A DNA stretch of 64,000 nucleotides, taken from the NCBI GenBank assembly GCA_000697475.1, contig JNEU01000695.1, positions 34,086 to 98,085 of the forward strand, written 5' to 3'. This DNA is from Lichtheimia corymbifera B2541 (lineage: Eukaryota; Mucoromycota; Mucoromycetes; Mucorales; Lichtheimiaceae). This document shows, one piece after another, positions 35,002-47,928 of this stretch. The notes under the pieces are model-generated. The model saw only the letters and a program-made list of their open reading frames with translations. It did not search any database and had not been told where the DNA came from. Numbering within the stretch: the stretch's first letter is position 1; each line of letters begins with the position of its first letter. The position numbers and the translations under genes were made by a program.

Positions 35002-37078
35002 CTACCATTTGGCCATGAGTGCTTCGGGAGACAACCACGAGATTGGAGCGGCATCATTGTGAGTGTTGGAAGAGGAGGAGGAGGTAGCAGTATCATCGTT
35101 CAAGGCAGACGAGTCGCTAGAATAATTGGGCAAGATGCCAGTGGTGCCTTTACCACCAGTAGGGGCTTGATTGGCATGTGGAGCAGCTTCACTCTCGACC
35201 CATTGGTCAGCCACATTGGCATGAGGTTGAGCAGCAGCAGTATCAGAGGAAGATTCATCCACCCATTGATCAGCGATATTGGCGTGAGGTTGAGCAGCAG
35301 CAGAAGAAGATTCATCCATCCATTGATCAGCAATGTTGGCATGTTCATTGTCTTCCTTGATTTCCTCAGCGATAAAAGGTGCAGCATCGGTATGATCAGC
35401 CAACGAAGCATTGTCAACTTGTTCTTCCCACGATGGCACAGCGGTAGGCAATTCATCCATATGCCATTCAGCAGGAGCATCGTCTTCGACATCATTCTTG
35501 TGCTCTTGTTGGACATCGTTGCTCAAGCCATTTTCATCGAGTTCTTCAGTGATCCAAGCAGTAGCATCATCCTCATGTTGTTGTTCCTGAACGTTGCCAC
35601 TTTCATCAACCCAGTTATCGGCAATGTTGTCATGTTGTTCTTCAGCCAAGACTTGGATCTCTTCAGCTTGCCAGCCAGTGATATCTTGATGTTGTTGAAC
35701 AGTATCATCATCGACGGTGATTTCTTCGGCACTGAAGCTACCAAGGTTGGTATGATCAAAAAGATCGCTCTTGCCATCTTCAACCCAACCATCAGCTGGT
35801 GAAGCATCATCATGAGAGGCAACATATGCATCCTCGTTGGCATCGACTTGTTCAGCTTGCCACTCGCCGACATTGGAGTAATCGGTGATATAATTGACAG
35901 TGGCATCATTGTCGTGTTCCTCTTCATTGTAAAAGCCTTCGGCATCGACATGGGCACGATCGAGATCTTCAGAAGTCCACTCACCAACGTTGGAATGGTC
36001 CACAACGTCAGCGCTATCATCATGCCATGTCTTTGCATCCTCCAAAGACACTTCTTCAGTGGACCAAGCATCCATGCTATCATCGTGCTCGTTGCTGTTA
36101 TCATTCTTATGAGAACGTTGATCGTCGTTGGTGAACCAGCTAGGCTCAGCATTCGCATGCTGCTTGTTGGTACGCTGATCGTCGTTGGTGAAGTATTTAG
36201 CATTGTCATGCTTGGTCTTTTCTTGAGCAAGCTGTTCAATCTCGTTCAACATGTCCTCGTTCAAATGAGTACGCTGGTCATCGTTGGTGAAGTTGGAGGA
36301 TGCATCATCCTATAATGCAGTTAGTCAGTAACATGATCATCATTGTCCATGTGTGTGGATTTACCTGATGAGCGTCATCGGATGTATTGGAACCAGTTTG
36401 TTGGAGATTGTTGGTGGTAGCTTGTTGAATGGTCTTGACAGCGTTCATCTTGAATGGATCAGAATCAACTTGACAAGCGGTGCTACCGACACCAGCAAGA
36501 TGGATATGATAATCGCCTGGTTGTTGACCATTGAGAGGGAAGGGCATTTCACTAGTGGTGGCACCAAGTGAAGCATCTGGTGATTTATTGAAATGAGCGG
36601 ATATTGGAACCAAATCGGGATATTCTGTCATTTACTTACCATAAAGACCGAGCCATGCCACAGCCTCTTGGTTGGCGTTTGCCAATGTAACGTTGACTTG
36701 ATCTAAACCAGCAGGTGCCTTGCCCCAAGCAACCAAATGCTTGCTGTTTTCCTCGAATTGAAGACCTATTATACACAAGTTTAAGCATAATTTGGCGGGT
36801 AGAAAAAAGGGATTAGGGAGATAGAGAGAGCTCCCCTAAATTTAAATTACCTGTGCCTGCGGGAAAAGTCACTCTAAAACCTGGGTTGGGTTGAACAAAC
36901 GGGTCAATGAGGGTGAACATTGGTGCACGATGCGTGTCAACAACTCACCTTGACAATTGTCGTCGGTTGAAGCGGCATCGTTGTGTTCTTCAAACATGGG
37001 GTTGGCGTGGACAAAAGTGCCCAGTTGTAAGAGCACAGCAGCAGCGGCTGACAAAGTTGTGTATGAGGCGAGTTTCAT
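35002..37078 (-). CDS. Secreted acidic repeat protein with Kre9/Knh-like N-terminal module
   Basis: Five exons, 37078-36949, 36880-36851, 36765-36640, 36576-36365 and 36309-35002, give about 601 residues. A signal peptide (ASYTTLSAAAAVLLQLGTFV) leads to a module resembling the Ser-Thr-rich/Kre9-Knh domain of fungal wall proteins (FRVTFPAGTGLQFEENSKHL; VAWGKAPAGLDQVNVTLANA). The last exon encodes a very acidic region with degenerate repeats: WSTEEVSLEDA, HSNVGEWTSEDLD, YSNVGEWQAEQVD, HTNLGSFSAEEIT, and three HANIADQW-type units. No GPI-anchor tail is visible; it ends SWLSPEALMAKW. The second exon is only 30 bases. The likely site is cell wall or secretory pathway. The repeat function is unknown. 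Confidence 0.75.
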
Positions 37079-37751
37079 ATGGTCAAGGATAGGATCGGGA
37101 TGTTGTTGTTGTAGTAACTTTTTTGTAGGTGGAGAGGATAAAAAAGAGAGAGAGGAAAATGAAAGTGAAGGGTAACAAAAGAGAAAAAGAGGATTGAGCG
37201 GAGGAGGAGGAGCAAACAAGTGAAAAGAAAGGAAACGAAAACGGTGCTCTACCAGCTTTGCAATGTTGCGCGAACACAATTAATTAGGCTCTGTGACACA
37301 TCGTCTCGTTTCCTCGATATCAATTGTCGTCGTACATGCTATTTTTGGATGTCGGTATGCACCCTTCACTAATCACTTTGCAACCCTTTTTTTCTATGCA
37401 TAATGTAGTAACAGGTTGCTATGGGTAACAACAAGTGCCATTGGAGTCATTATCCTTTTCATTCATCAATCATCACAGATACCCAATAAATCTCAGTTAG
37501 TACCATATCCATGACTACCGTTGTCAATGCAACCACCACCACCACCACCACCATCATCAATATTGTCACCACCACTACTACTGATAAGCCGAATGCCTCT
37601 TTGAATTGATCGCGTGGCTAGTGGTAGAAAAGAAGGGGATCTTGGGCATTGTGTTGATTTCACGTGTTTACGTACAGGTACTCTTTGTCTCTTTCTCTCT
37701 CTCCAGGCCAGTCCTTTGTTTCACTCTCTCTCGCATTCTTTCATTGGCATC
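37079..37751. other. Divergent upstream region with CCA/ACC repeat
   Basis: Lies between the secreted-protein start (37078) and the ELMO-protein start (37752). It contains a short (ACC)n stretch near 37531-37552 and CT-rich tracts before the ELMO gene start. No gene is supported. Confidence 0.5.
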
Positions 37752-39198
37752 ATGGGGTGGTTCTGGTTCTTGTTCCTGAACAGAATCTACCAGTCGCCTT
37801 TATTATTGTCGCTGTATAAGTTTTACAAAGCCTTATTACGATTGACAACACACACGACAGAGATTTATCGCATTAGCAACTCGACAGCAGAGCGACTGGG
37901 ATGGCATCAAGACAACGAGCATGACGAGACCATGGATAAGGAACATGACACTGTGCCTCTTTTGAAACGACAACCTTCTTTGCCTGATATCGAGGATGCT
38001 GCAACTATGATCCCTGCAGACGCGGTCTATCGCATAGGTATATAATAATACCTCGTCTTTTTTGTATGTCATGCACTGATACATATCCGATGAGTACATA
38101 GATCGGTCCATTCTGTATTCCAAAGTACTGGAGGTAGTAAAAAAGTAGGATATGGGCATGCACACATGATTTGAATTTGACGTGTATATTATTAGCTGGA
38201 AAGACGCGAGCTTGAATCATCCTCTTGTAATGTGGAAGAATTGACCGATGCGATCATGATCAAGAAGGCATTTCCTTTGGACGAATCTCTGAAAAGGTGC
38301 ATATCCTCCCATCCATCTATATTCTCTCTTTACTTAGTTCTTTTTATTTTAGACCTGCAGCATGTGTCTTACACGCTTGTCTTTCACGTATTGCTTCCAC
38401 TTATCAACTCATGCACCTCGTCAATGAACGCGCCCATACAAAGTACGATTCTACCAACCCTCTCCATGAACAAAAACTACTCAAGGTACGTAGACTCTTA
38501 TCTTTTTTTTTCGCACCTACTCATCGATGGGGCTGGCTACTAGTTGTGGAAATGTTTAATGCCAGATACAGAACTGGAGGCACGGATGACACGGCAATGG
38601 GGCGAGGTAACTATTACTACTGCACATTCATCAGCAGCTGATCGATAAGATGAATACAGATTGGATTTCAAGGCAATGACCCAGCGACTGATTTCCGTGG
38701 TATGGGATTGCAAGGATTGGATGATCTCGTTTATTATGCAAGCACGCATCCCGAATCGGCACAACAAACATTCCTCAGTTCTCGACACCCGGTCTCTTGG
38801 TACCCATTCGCTATTGTAGGCATCAACATTTCACAGTATGCTGTTCAAACCCTACGTACACGCCAACTGCAATATTATCTTTTCAAATATGGATGCGACA
38901 AAAAGATGTTTAGCGAGTTTTATTGTATGTACATTATCATCATCATCTCCATGTGCCATTAACATGGTCATCCCATTCTTTAGGCTACCTGTATCACAAG
39001 TTCAATGCCTTTTGGATTGCCCACGATCAGCCACGGTTGACAGTGATGGAATTTGAAGCCAAATTCAAGGAATTCAAGACACAAATGAACCTCGAGTTAT
39101 CCATTCATGAAGCCATGCCATTGACTGAATGGTTAGCACAAGAACAACAAAGACAACAAGAAGAAGAAAAGCAATCTATCAAACAACATGTCGAATAA
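37752..39198 (+). CDS. ELMO/CED-12 domain protein (ELMOD-like)
   Basis: Seven exons give about 364 residues: 37752-38037, 38102-38133, 38196-38296, 38353-38485, 38544-38606, 38660-38924 and 38984-39198. All phases fit, including a 32-base exon (DRSILYSKVLE). The ELMO domain is clear in the centre: LWKCLMPDTELEARMTRQWG, EIGFQGNDPATDFRGMGLQG, LDDLVYYASTHP and WYPFAIVGINIS. ELMOD proteins are GAPs for Arf-family GTPases, using a conserved Arg in the W...IGFQG..P.TDFRG region, where candidate Arg residues are present. The N terminus is hydrophobic (MGWFWFLFLNRIYQSPLLLS) and may associate with membrane. The C terminus is Gln/Glu-rich. Confidence 0.9.
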
Positions 39199-39336
39199 AC
39201 TTTTTTATATAATAAGAAATGCGCAAAAGAACAGGATTTTGGTAGGGTGCGAGAGAGAGAGGCGGATAGGGAGGAAATGCGGTATAATACAGTTTTTTTT
39301 AAAAAAAGGAAAAAGACGTGTGAGAGAGATGCAAAT

Positions 39337-42020
39337 CTAATAAAACTGGGATTGCATGGAAATAGATGGTTGCTGTTGCTGTTGTTGTTGCTGCTGTTGT
39401 TGTTGTTGGGTGACATACACAAAGGTAGGCGTGGCGGTAGGGGTCGTGGAAGTAGGCGTGCTAGGAGCACTGTTGCTAGCAGCAGGCTGACCACCCATGG
39501 TGTATTGACTATTGTTCAAAAAGATCGGCTGCCGTTGCTGTTGTTGCTGGTTGGATGAAGAAGATGCAATATTTTGCGGTATAGAAATGCCAGGTGTAGT
39601 CGTAGTAGGAGTAGTAGTAGCGGTGGTGGTGGTAGTAGTAGATGATGATTCGGTTGCTATAGGCGATTGATCACTCTTGATTTTTTTGTTGACAGGTTTA
39701 CGTGTACCATTGGCGTTGCTACCACTTTCATATCGCTGACGTTTCTTGATAATATCTGTCTTCATGGAAAGCGGTCGACGTTCATGATGTAACTTTAAAC
39801 TATCATCATCGTATAAGCATGGTGTGAAAAGCATCAAGAAAGATATACGTACTATAAACCACAAGCATTACATAACGGGGAACCTGCCTCGTCACGTCGC
39901 CATAAGGGTGTAGTGGTAGTAGAGCAATTGGAACAAACAAGTTGTGCAGCCTCCTCTTCTCGTAAATCCTTACGTCCATTGTTTGGCTTGAGTGTCTTGG
40001 GTCGAGGAGCATTGTGTAGCTTTTGACTATATATATATATGTAAGAAAAAAAAGACCATCGAATGGGTGGTGGTGGATGACTTACTATAAACCACAAGCA
40101 TTGCATAATAATTCATCATTGGCTGATCGACGCCATAATGGAGTGGAGGTTGCACCACAGTTGCTGCAAATTGGCTTTCCACCACTGCCATCACTACTTG
40201 TAGCTGCAGCCGTTGGCTTTTTGGGCTTAGGTGGTTGTGGTGGCGGTGCATGTGCAGGTGCTGAAACCATTTCATTGGCAGATGGCATGGTCGTTGTAGG
40301 GGTTGTAACCGACGAAGATGATGCTGATGGTGGTGGAGTGTGTACTGTCATTGTTGTTTGTGGATGTTGCTCAGCTTGCATATCAGCAGGATTGGGTGGA
40401 TAAGAGAGTGCTCTATAATAGAATGAGTGATCATATAAATTCAATGTTGATTCACACTTACAGGGTCGTCTCACAAGGCGTTGTAGTAGCATTGGTGGGT
40501 GTGGTAGTAGTAGTAATTGGATTGGCCATGGTGGGGGGCGATGCGGTAGAACTTGCTACTGAAGAAGATGCAGTGGATGCTGAAGTAGACATTGTAGGAG
40601 TATATTCATTTGCAGGAGGTTGATGATACAAATGAGTAGGTGACCCAGCTACAGATCCTGGCATGCTCATAAGTCTGGCTGTACCTGATGGTGGAGGTGG
40701 TGGCATTGAAGAGGATGCCTGATTATCACCCATTCCATTGACATATCCAAATGTGCCATGAGCGATGGGAAGTGATTGTTGCTGCTGTTGCTGATGGTGT
40801 TGTCGGTTGGTTCCCATAACGGGACTAGTCGGAACTGAAAATGAAAGATGTTGCTGCTGTTGCTGCTGATGTTGCATAGCAAATGACGAATTATCCATCA
40901 TCATTGGTTGTTGTTGTTGCTGCTGCTGTGTAGTATTGGTTGACTGCATGGATGTTTGAGACGGGTGTTGTTGCTGTTGTTGTGGTTGTTGTTGTTGTTG
41001 AGGTTGTGGCAACGATGGAGGAACGGGAGATGGAAAATAAATATCGACCGGTGAATCAAAACTATCAAATGTCCATTGGGCGCTGAAACCAGATGAAGAC
41101 GGTGTTGGATTATTGCCATGAGCAATAGCTTGAGCAAGCGCTGAGATACCAGATCCATTATCAGCAGCGTTGTTGTTGGGTAAGAAATTCTGAAAATTCC
41201 CAAGCGATCCAAAGATATCATCCAATTCTACAATTTGGTCGCTGGCCTGATCAGACGTAAATTGGTGAAGTACAAAGGTCTGTGGTTGCTGCTGCTGCTG
41301 TTGCTGGTTACTGGTACTATCATAACCTCCTAGCTCAGGTATTTGGATAGCAGCTGACGATGCCATTTGGATCCCTTGTAATTGTTGTTGCTGTTGCGAC
41401 TGTAAAAGTGCATTGTTGTTATCATCCATTGCCATTGGATCAGGTCCCTGTGTACTCCAAGATGGCTCTTGTTGTTGCTGTGCTGGTTGCTGTGCTGGTT
41501 GCTGTGCTGGCTGTGGTTGCTGTGGTTGCTGTGCTGGTTGCTGTGCTGGCTGTGGTTGCTGTGCTGGTTGCTGTGCTGGCTGTTGCTGCTGATCATGTGG
41601 TATTGATACAGCCATTGGTGCTGGTGGTGGAGGTTGCTGTTCTTTTTCTTGTTGCAAGCGTTCCTGTGTCTCCTGCTCTTCGCAAGATGGGGCTTGAGCT
41701 TCAGGCTTGTCATCCTTACGATTGACTCGTTTGGCGGTGGTGTTACTATCCTTCAACGGCGTCAATTTCGAATTCTGATGATCCAGCTGTCGAGCGGTCG
41801 TGCGAGAAAGTTTACGAAAAGGTGCATTGGAGCGTTCGGTAAGCAAATGGTGTCTGAACCAAAGGCGCCATGAGAGATTTTCCAATCGAGAGCCATTTTC
41901 GAGCGAGTCTTTGACTTTGGTGCATACTCTCCAGGTCTTTGAAAGGTCTTCTTCGGAATCCAAGTTCGCAAAAGGCGAAAATGACTTGTTGCCCTTGATC
42001 TTTAGAGCAAGCGGCGCCAT
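39337..42020 (-). CDS. GATA transcription factor with two zinc fingers and AreA-type N-terminal domain
   Basis: Four exons, 42020-40462, 40412-40086, 40026-39853 and 39799-39337, give about 840 residues. The N-terminal block ([40 protein letters not shown]) matches the fungal GATA N-terminal domain (DUF1752) of nitrogen regulators AreA/Nit2. A long poly-Q/Ala-Gln region follows. There are two class IV fingers, each C-X2-C-X17-C-X2-[21 protein letters not shown]...CNACGL and [20 protein letters not shown]...CNACGL. The second is followed by [14 protein letters not shown]. Each finger is split by an intron after the same Gly-Leu-(TA|T) codon. It probably controls nitrogen catabolite genes, but two fingers also recall iron regulators such as SreA, so the target pathway is open. 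Confidence 0.88.
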
Positions 42021-42291
42021 CAGCAAAAAGTCGAGTAGCGTTTAAACGGAGCAGAAACAAGTAAAGAACAAGCGCACAACAGTTTTTGGGATTCACGGCT
42101 ATCAGTGTTTTGCCAGAAATTGGTGGGATCAATCCCACTTTTCACAACCCGCAATCCCCACCGTCCAGGTACCTCTCTCTCTTAGTTTTACCACCACCAA
42201 TACATAATGCACATGTCCATCAAAAATAGAATAAAAGTGCTGTGATAAAACCCTTCTTCATCATGCCATATAATAATAGTAGTGTCTCTAT

Positions 42292-45173
42292 CTAAACACT
42301 GGGTGCTGCTGTTGCTTGTGGATTGATAGGATTACTTCCAGTACCATGGCCCGCCTTGTGTGTACTGCAGTTTGTGACCACGGATTCCAAAAGTGAATTT
42401 CCATTGAGCATCTGTGTGGTGGCAACAAGATAATCGCGACCTGATTTGGCATAGGGTATTTAGCACACACACACACACATATAGGCAACACCATTATAAA
42501 CAAACAAGGAAACTTACTTTCATCATGTTGTGCGAGGAATCGTATAGCAGATACTTCAGTAAATGTGCATCCACCCAAAAAGAAAATCACTGTTGTCTTT
42601 CCATGTTGCATGCCATGTCCTACAAGATATACAGCATTTTAGTATAGTGTTATCATGCTCGTGGAATATTACTTACGCCGTGCACGTGCCATTGCCGCAT
42701 TCGTCTCTGGCCCATATTCCACCGTTTGTGTGATCTCAAATGACTTGCCCGGTAATGCACGCATGACTTCTTCATATCCACGCCATCCTTGAGTGACAGT
42801 GGCCCCTGGCATGCTGTTGTTGTTGCTGTTGCCATTGATAGTGTTGCTACCCCCATTGATGTTGCCTGCTGCCAAGGATGCTGAACTTGATGTGCCACCA
42901 CCACCACCAACATAGGATAGTAAACTGACAGCACTAGCACCTGTACTACCAATACTACCTCCCGCCAACTTTTGCATAGCACATTGCACCAATCGTACAC
43001 TCATGGGCGCATAGCCGGAATATACATAGGATATGTCATTGGGATGGATTTCATCAACGTCGTCCACAATCAATCGGAGTGATCTACGGCTTGATGCAAA
43101 GGCACTTCGGGAAGGTGCTGATGTTGTACGTTTGGTCAAGAGTCCCAAAGCTTCCAATCGATGTAATGTTTCAATATGTTCATATCCATAGGTCTATTAT
43201 ACCAAGAAAGTCAATCACGTATATACAAGTGTAGGCGTGCTGTCCATTCTTACTTGTACAATCTCACGCCGAAAATGATCAAATAATTTGGCTTTTAAAC
43301 CTCCTTGTGCCACAGACATCAAGCAGAGTAAACGAAGCACCTGAATCAATGGCTTTTGTCGATCGATCATCTCTTCAATATAATCAGGCTCGTTTGTACC
43401 ATCGATGCCAGCCACAACATCTACAAAGTCAAACATGTAAGTATACATTCTATCACCCGTTCTCAAGGATCTTACTTTGCTGTACTTCAAGGATCTTGTT
43501 GAATTCCTCAGTGATGGTATAATCCATAATCTGCTCTGCAATACCAGTATCTATTAGCGAGTTAAGGATATCATCCATCCCTATAAAAGCGACATGTATA
43601 TAAGAAGAAAAAGGATACGGATCTGGAGAGATTGATGCTCTTGTTGTAGCTCACTGAGTCGTCCGACAAAATCACGTATTTGAGCCACAGTCTTTGCATG
43701 ATGTCTTTCCTAATGGATTATAAAAAAAACACTCAACACATATCCATCAATAACCCCCTACTTCCCTCTGTTCATATCATTTACCTCGTAATTTTCATTG
43801 ATCCGTTTGGCAATTTTGTTCAGCATACCACCGACCACAGCGAAATTCTGATCCCTCAATTGACTGAAAAGCTTATCCGATGCATTCAAGACGTATTTCT
43901 TCTTTTTGCCTGCTTGACTCCCTGGATTTGGCGCTGGTGCAGTACTGCTACTTGATCCACCGACTCTGTTGACTTGACCGGCAGCAGCTTTGTTTAAGCT
44001 GACGAGTGCTGCATCCAATTCCACATGAGCTACATTCCTTGTGGTGTTAGTATATATATATACTCTTTGGCTGTGTTATGACTTACAATTGTTGATAGCC
44101 ATGGTCTCATCGATCAATCCTTCGTATGTTAACTGTGTACAGAGAGGGGTGACAATATCCACGTTGCGGTCAATGATGATAAGCTGGTCAATATGATTGG
44201 AAATGTTGTTGAGCAAGGATGGTGTTCGGGATGCTGTATAACTGGATACTTCGTCGACGACAGCATGTTCACGTCGCATTCGTAGTAACATCTCTGCCAG
44301 TTGCTTTGCTGCATCGCCTTTGCCGATAATACGTGGAAAGAGACCATAGATGGATTGCAATTTCATGAGCGATTTGGCAGAATTGTATATGGCCGTGGTA
44401 TCTCCATCCTGTTTCACAACCAGTTAGCCATCGACTTGCCAAGTTTGAAATACGATCCTGTACATACCAAATAGATTTCCTTCCATGTACCAGGATCCAA
44501 CTCCATTGATATAACATCATCCTCAAGAGGTATCCAATCCATGGCATAGTCTGCAATCGTAATGCTTCCAAATACACCTTCTTCTTCCAAGACACGTTCG
44601 CATATTCTTGTTCGTTGTGGTACAAAGCATAATAAAAAGTCGGTCTTGGTGCCTTCTTGTTCTGTAAGTCGCTTTACATGATCTATCATCATTGTTTGTA
44701 TCAGCAAAAAGAGTGTCCATATGTTTATCCATCTTAAGGTCTGCTTACTGGCAATGTATCGCATGTATCGTAGTTTGGATCGACAAATGTAAATGACGCT
44801 GCTGCATTCGGTATCAATGGTCTCAGATGAAAGCTGGTATATCTTTTCAACTCCATGGTCCTATGTACATCCAATAATCAATATGACATTGATATCATCC
44901 AAGAAACACACTCACTTTGAATAGGGTAAAATCGGCAATCAAGCTGATAGGACCTGTGAGCTGTGGGTCAAGTACTAGACTCTTTTTCCCTCGGACCTGA
45001 ATGAATGAGAGAGAGAGAAGGGGAATATGCATAAGTGTCAAGCAGAGCATCGTTCACATTGACCACCACTCTACCGAATCGAGGATCTGGGGTAGCTCCT
45101 TGCGAGCAACTTGGCGTAATTTCTCGAGATGCAAGGGCGTGTTTCCAAGATGTGTTCCAGCCGTACTGCTCAT
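42292..45173 (-). CDS. VPS33: VPS33, Sec1/Munc18 protein of HOPS/CORVET
   Basis: Twelve exons give about 734 residues: 45173-45075, 44996-44916, 44860-44749, 44682-44468, 44408-44087, 44029-43785, 43709-43619, 43580-43476, 43420-43254, 43193-42677, 42619-42518 and 42440-42292. All phases agree. Family landmarks are [20 protein letters not shown] near the N terminus, [75 protein letters not shown], and [20 protein letters not shown] near the C terminus. VPS33 is the SNARE-binding SM subunit of the HOPS and CORVET tethers for endosome-vacuole fusion. A Ser/Gly/Asn-rich insert around 42790-42970 is low complexity and probably a loop. Confidence 0.94.
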
Positions 45174-45684
45174 TTAGGAAGAAGTATGGGAGTGCAAACG
45201 CGTTGAAACAAGGCCAGTGTCTCGTATATTTTAGCTTCCGACTCACGTGACATGTCACCCAATCCACCTCCACCAATGCTGCCAACATCTCGATCCACTT
45301 GCCCATATAACATAAAAGATCAAACTCTACAAGCCATGCTTTCCATCACTCACGTCATATAATACGATGATAAATTAGTGTCGTTAATAAAACGCTTAAC
45401 AGCTTTCCTCTCAGAATCAACGTTGCTTTGCTTCTTCAATCACATGGTGGAAAACGTCCATGATTGAAATCCATCTTTTCATATTTCATATTATGGTTTC
45501 CCTGTCCCTAATGCCCAAGTGATTCATTTTGGTCTTCTTTTTTGCTTGTGTATCCACTCCCAACAAACAACACTTTGACTAAAAACGCCATCTTCCTTTC
45601 TTGGACACAAATATTTTTTGGTGATATGTAAATGTCTATTATGGGACAAAGTAGTAGCAAGATTATACATGTTGATTGCAAGGA
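45174..45684. other. Intergenic region, no gene seen
   Basis: Contains the VPS33 promoter side and the 3' UTR of the first transporter gene. It is A/T-rich with no supported coding sequence. Confidence 0.5.
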
Positions 45685-47311
45685 TTATACTTTTTTAAAG
45701 ACCTTCCAGCCGCCGATCATGATTCTAAGCACCAGCATCAAGCATGTAACGAAAAAGAAAATGACAGAAGAAAATACAATAGCCATCCGGTAGTTGGGTA
45801 CTTCAGTCTGATTGACTATCCTGCTTGCCAAAGGCTGCCCTAAGAGTGCACCAAAGCTCCATGTAAAAATGGCCCAACCAGTGCCAACTTCAGAGCGTTC
45901 GATCCCTGCACAATCCACGATCACTGTGATCAATAGGCTGTTGAACGTTGCTAATGCCATGCCATACACCACAGAGAATGCCCAGAGGCTTGCTACGGTC
46001 GCCGCAGTGAACCACACACCAAGTTGCATCACAACACATAGCAAGCCAACGAATATTGCCATATTGAAGCGACCGATATAATCCGCCACAAAACCAAGGG
46101 TGATGGAGCCTATCGAATTGAAGACAGCCATGATCCCTGTGATATTTGCAATTGTGAATGGATCTACGCCAAAGCTCTCTGCATACGGAGCGATGAAGCT
46201 TTCCGGGATCTATTTTCGTATTAGCCATCATCTTCATGGGTCATCCTATAACACCTCTCCACTTTTTACTTGCATAGAAAACAAAGGCACCAATAAAATG
46301 AGCAATGATCAAAATGACAAACTTTTTGTACTTGAACACTGAAATATCCAGCAAAGGAATCACGGACGATTTGGGTCGAGGATTAAGTTTGATGCATAAA
46401 ACGGCGCCGATCCCACACAATACAAGTGCAATGAACCCAAATACACGAAGCGCCCAACGATATCCCACGGTCTGAAAGCATGCCGTTGCAATGTTGGTGA
46501 ATGCAATAGAAGAAAATCCAATGCCCGACATGGATATGCCCAGTGCCACGGCTCGACGCGATGAAAACCAAGTCATTGTCTGATTCAAGCAAGGATAGTA
46601 AACGAGCGACGATCCAATGCCTGCCAAAATCCCTTGAGTTATCCACAGCTGCCAAATCTTCTTGCCATGATGAGTATACAGTAACATGTTAACCTCCACA
46701 GCCAATCACAGTACCTCGTTAGTGATACTAGCAAGCATCATTGATAAGGCAGTAATCAGTCCCCCTAAAGCAATAGCGTATCGGTCATCCATTTTCGAGC
46801 TTGACCATGCATAGAATGGGCCTGTTATATGGCAAAGGCACGAGGATAGAGAGCCTATCCAGCTTAATTCATTCATGCTATTAGGGTACACGTTGGTGTT
46901 GTAGTAATTGAAGAACACGCTCCATCTAGCAGTAGAAAAAGTGAATAGCTGTTCATGCATAAAAATTCCTACTACTACTTTATACATACCCCAAGCTGAT
47001 ACCCGAGCTATGATGACATTGTGAATTAAGGATGATAGTTAGAAGGAGGCTACTCTTGTTGCGTGCAAGTATACACATACGTTCCAGCGAGGGCCTAAGG
47101 ACCATATAATTAGCGTTACGTCTTTATTTCATCTCAAAATAAGAATGCATCATATACTCACACAAAATGATCCTACGATAACCAACCATGCTTTCCAACC
47201 TCCATCGGGTGGTTCTTTCCACTCGACGTCTTTGGCCGTTTCATTATTGGCGAGTGTCGTCTCCTCAATTGACTTTTCGTCAACAGCTACTTCACTAACT
47301 TTTGAGCTCAT
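45685..47311 (-). CDS. MFS monocarboxylate-transporter-like protein, paralogue 1
   Basis: Six exons, 47311-47162, 47094-47081 (14 bases), 47007-46990 (18 bases), 46925-46715, 46657-46274 and 46209-45685, give about 433 residues. After a cytoplasmic N terminus the motif EPPDGGWKAWLVIVGSFC, typical of the MCT branch of the major facilitator superfamily, begins helix 1. WSVFFNYYN and SMNELSWIGSL continue the fold, and about twelve hydrophobic helices follow. The cytoplasmic loop NPRPKSSVIPLLDIS divides the halves. The intron between exons 5 and 6 uses a GC donor (TAT/GCAAGTAAA) and places FVFY next to IPESFIAPYAESFG, matching MCT helix 7. Substrate (pyruvate, lactate or another acid) is unknown. 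This is the first of three tandem copies. Confidence 0.9.
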
Positions 47312-47928
47312 TGTAACAAAATGAAAGAAAAAAAAAGCAAATCAAGTAAAAGATACAAGAACGGGACTAGAGTTAAACGCCATCGCCGCATGACCTAGAT
47401 GTTTCATACCCACTGTACTACTCTACTGTGCGCTTTTCACGCATCCGTCTGCCGAGAATTAAGATCTACCTCAAAAACAGGAAATACCCAAGATCATAAC
47501 AAGCGGTTGGTGAATCAACCCAGGTACAAAGAGCCTTTGATTACCGAAAAGATGCATATCATTAATGGTTGCTCGGGGGTATCCAGGGAAAAATCATCAC
47601 AATAGCATGTTCATGATGATCAAGGAATGAGACACGCTCTAATGATGCGCTTTTACAATACCAAAGACTTTCATTTTGGGTGAGCCGATGTGGTCTGTGC
47701 CACCTGCCAGGGGTCACAAACCTCCATTATAGTTTAATCACCTGATTTCGACAGGTGGAACCACGCCTTCCGATTACTTTAAAATCCCATGTTGGCATTA
47801 TTTTCATATCCAATAAGTATTACTAGCCGGTATAAATGATGTTGAGCTATTACTACTCATTCGCATGGTTAGAGGCGGTGGTATAATACATACATCGGAT
47901 TTTATTATTCATTACGAGTGGCGGATGA
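47312..47928. other. Upstream region of transporter paralogue 1, similar to that of paralogue 2
   Basis: Bases about 47350-47470 (AGAGTTAAACGCCATCGCCG, GATGTTTCATA, CACTGTACTACTCTA) match 49600-49710 upstream of paralogue 2 with few differences. The promoter was therefore duplicated with the gene. The rest of the interval shows no gene. Confidence 0.65.

Noticed and set aside
35523..36239. Long frames overlapping the acidic repeat gene in other frames
   Set aside because: They mirror the repetitive DNA of the secreted-protein gene; only the frame continuing from the signal-peptide exons is coherent.
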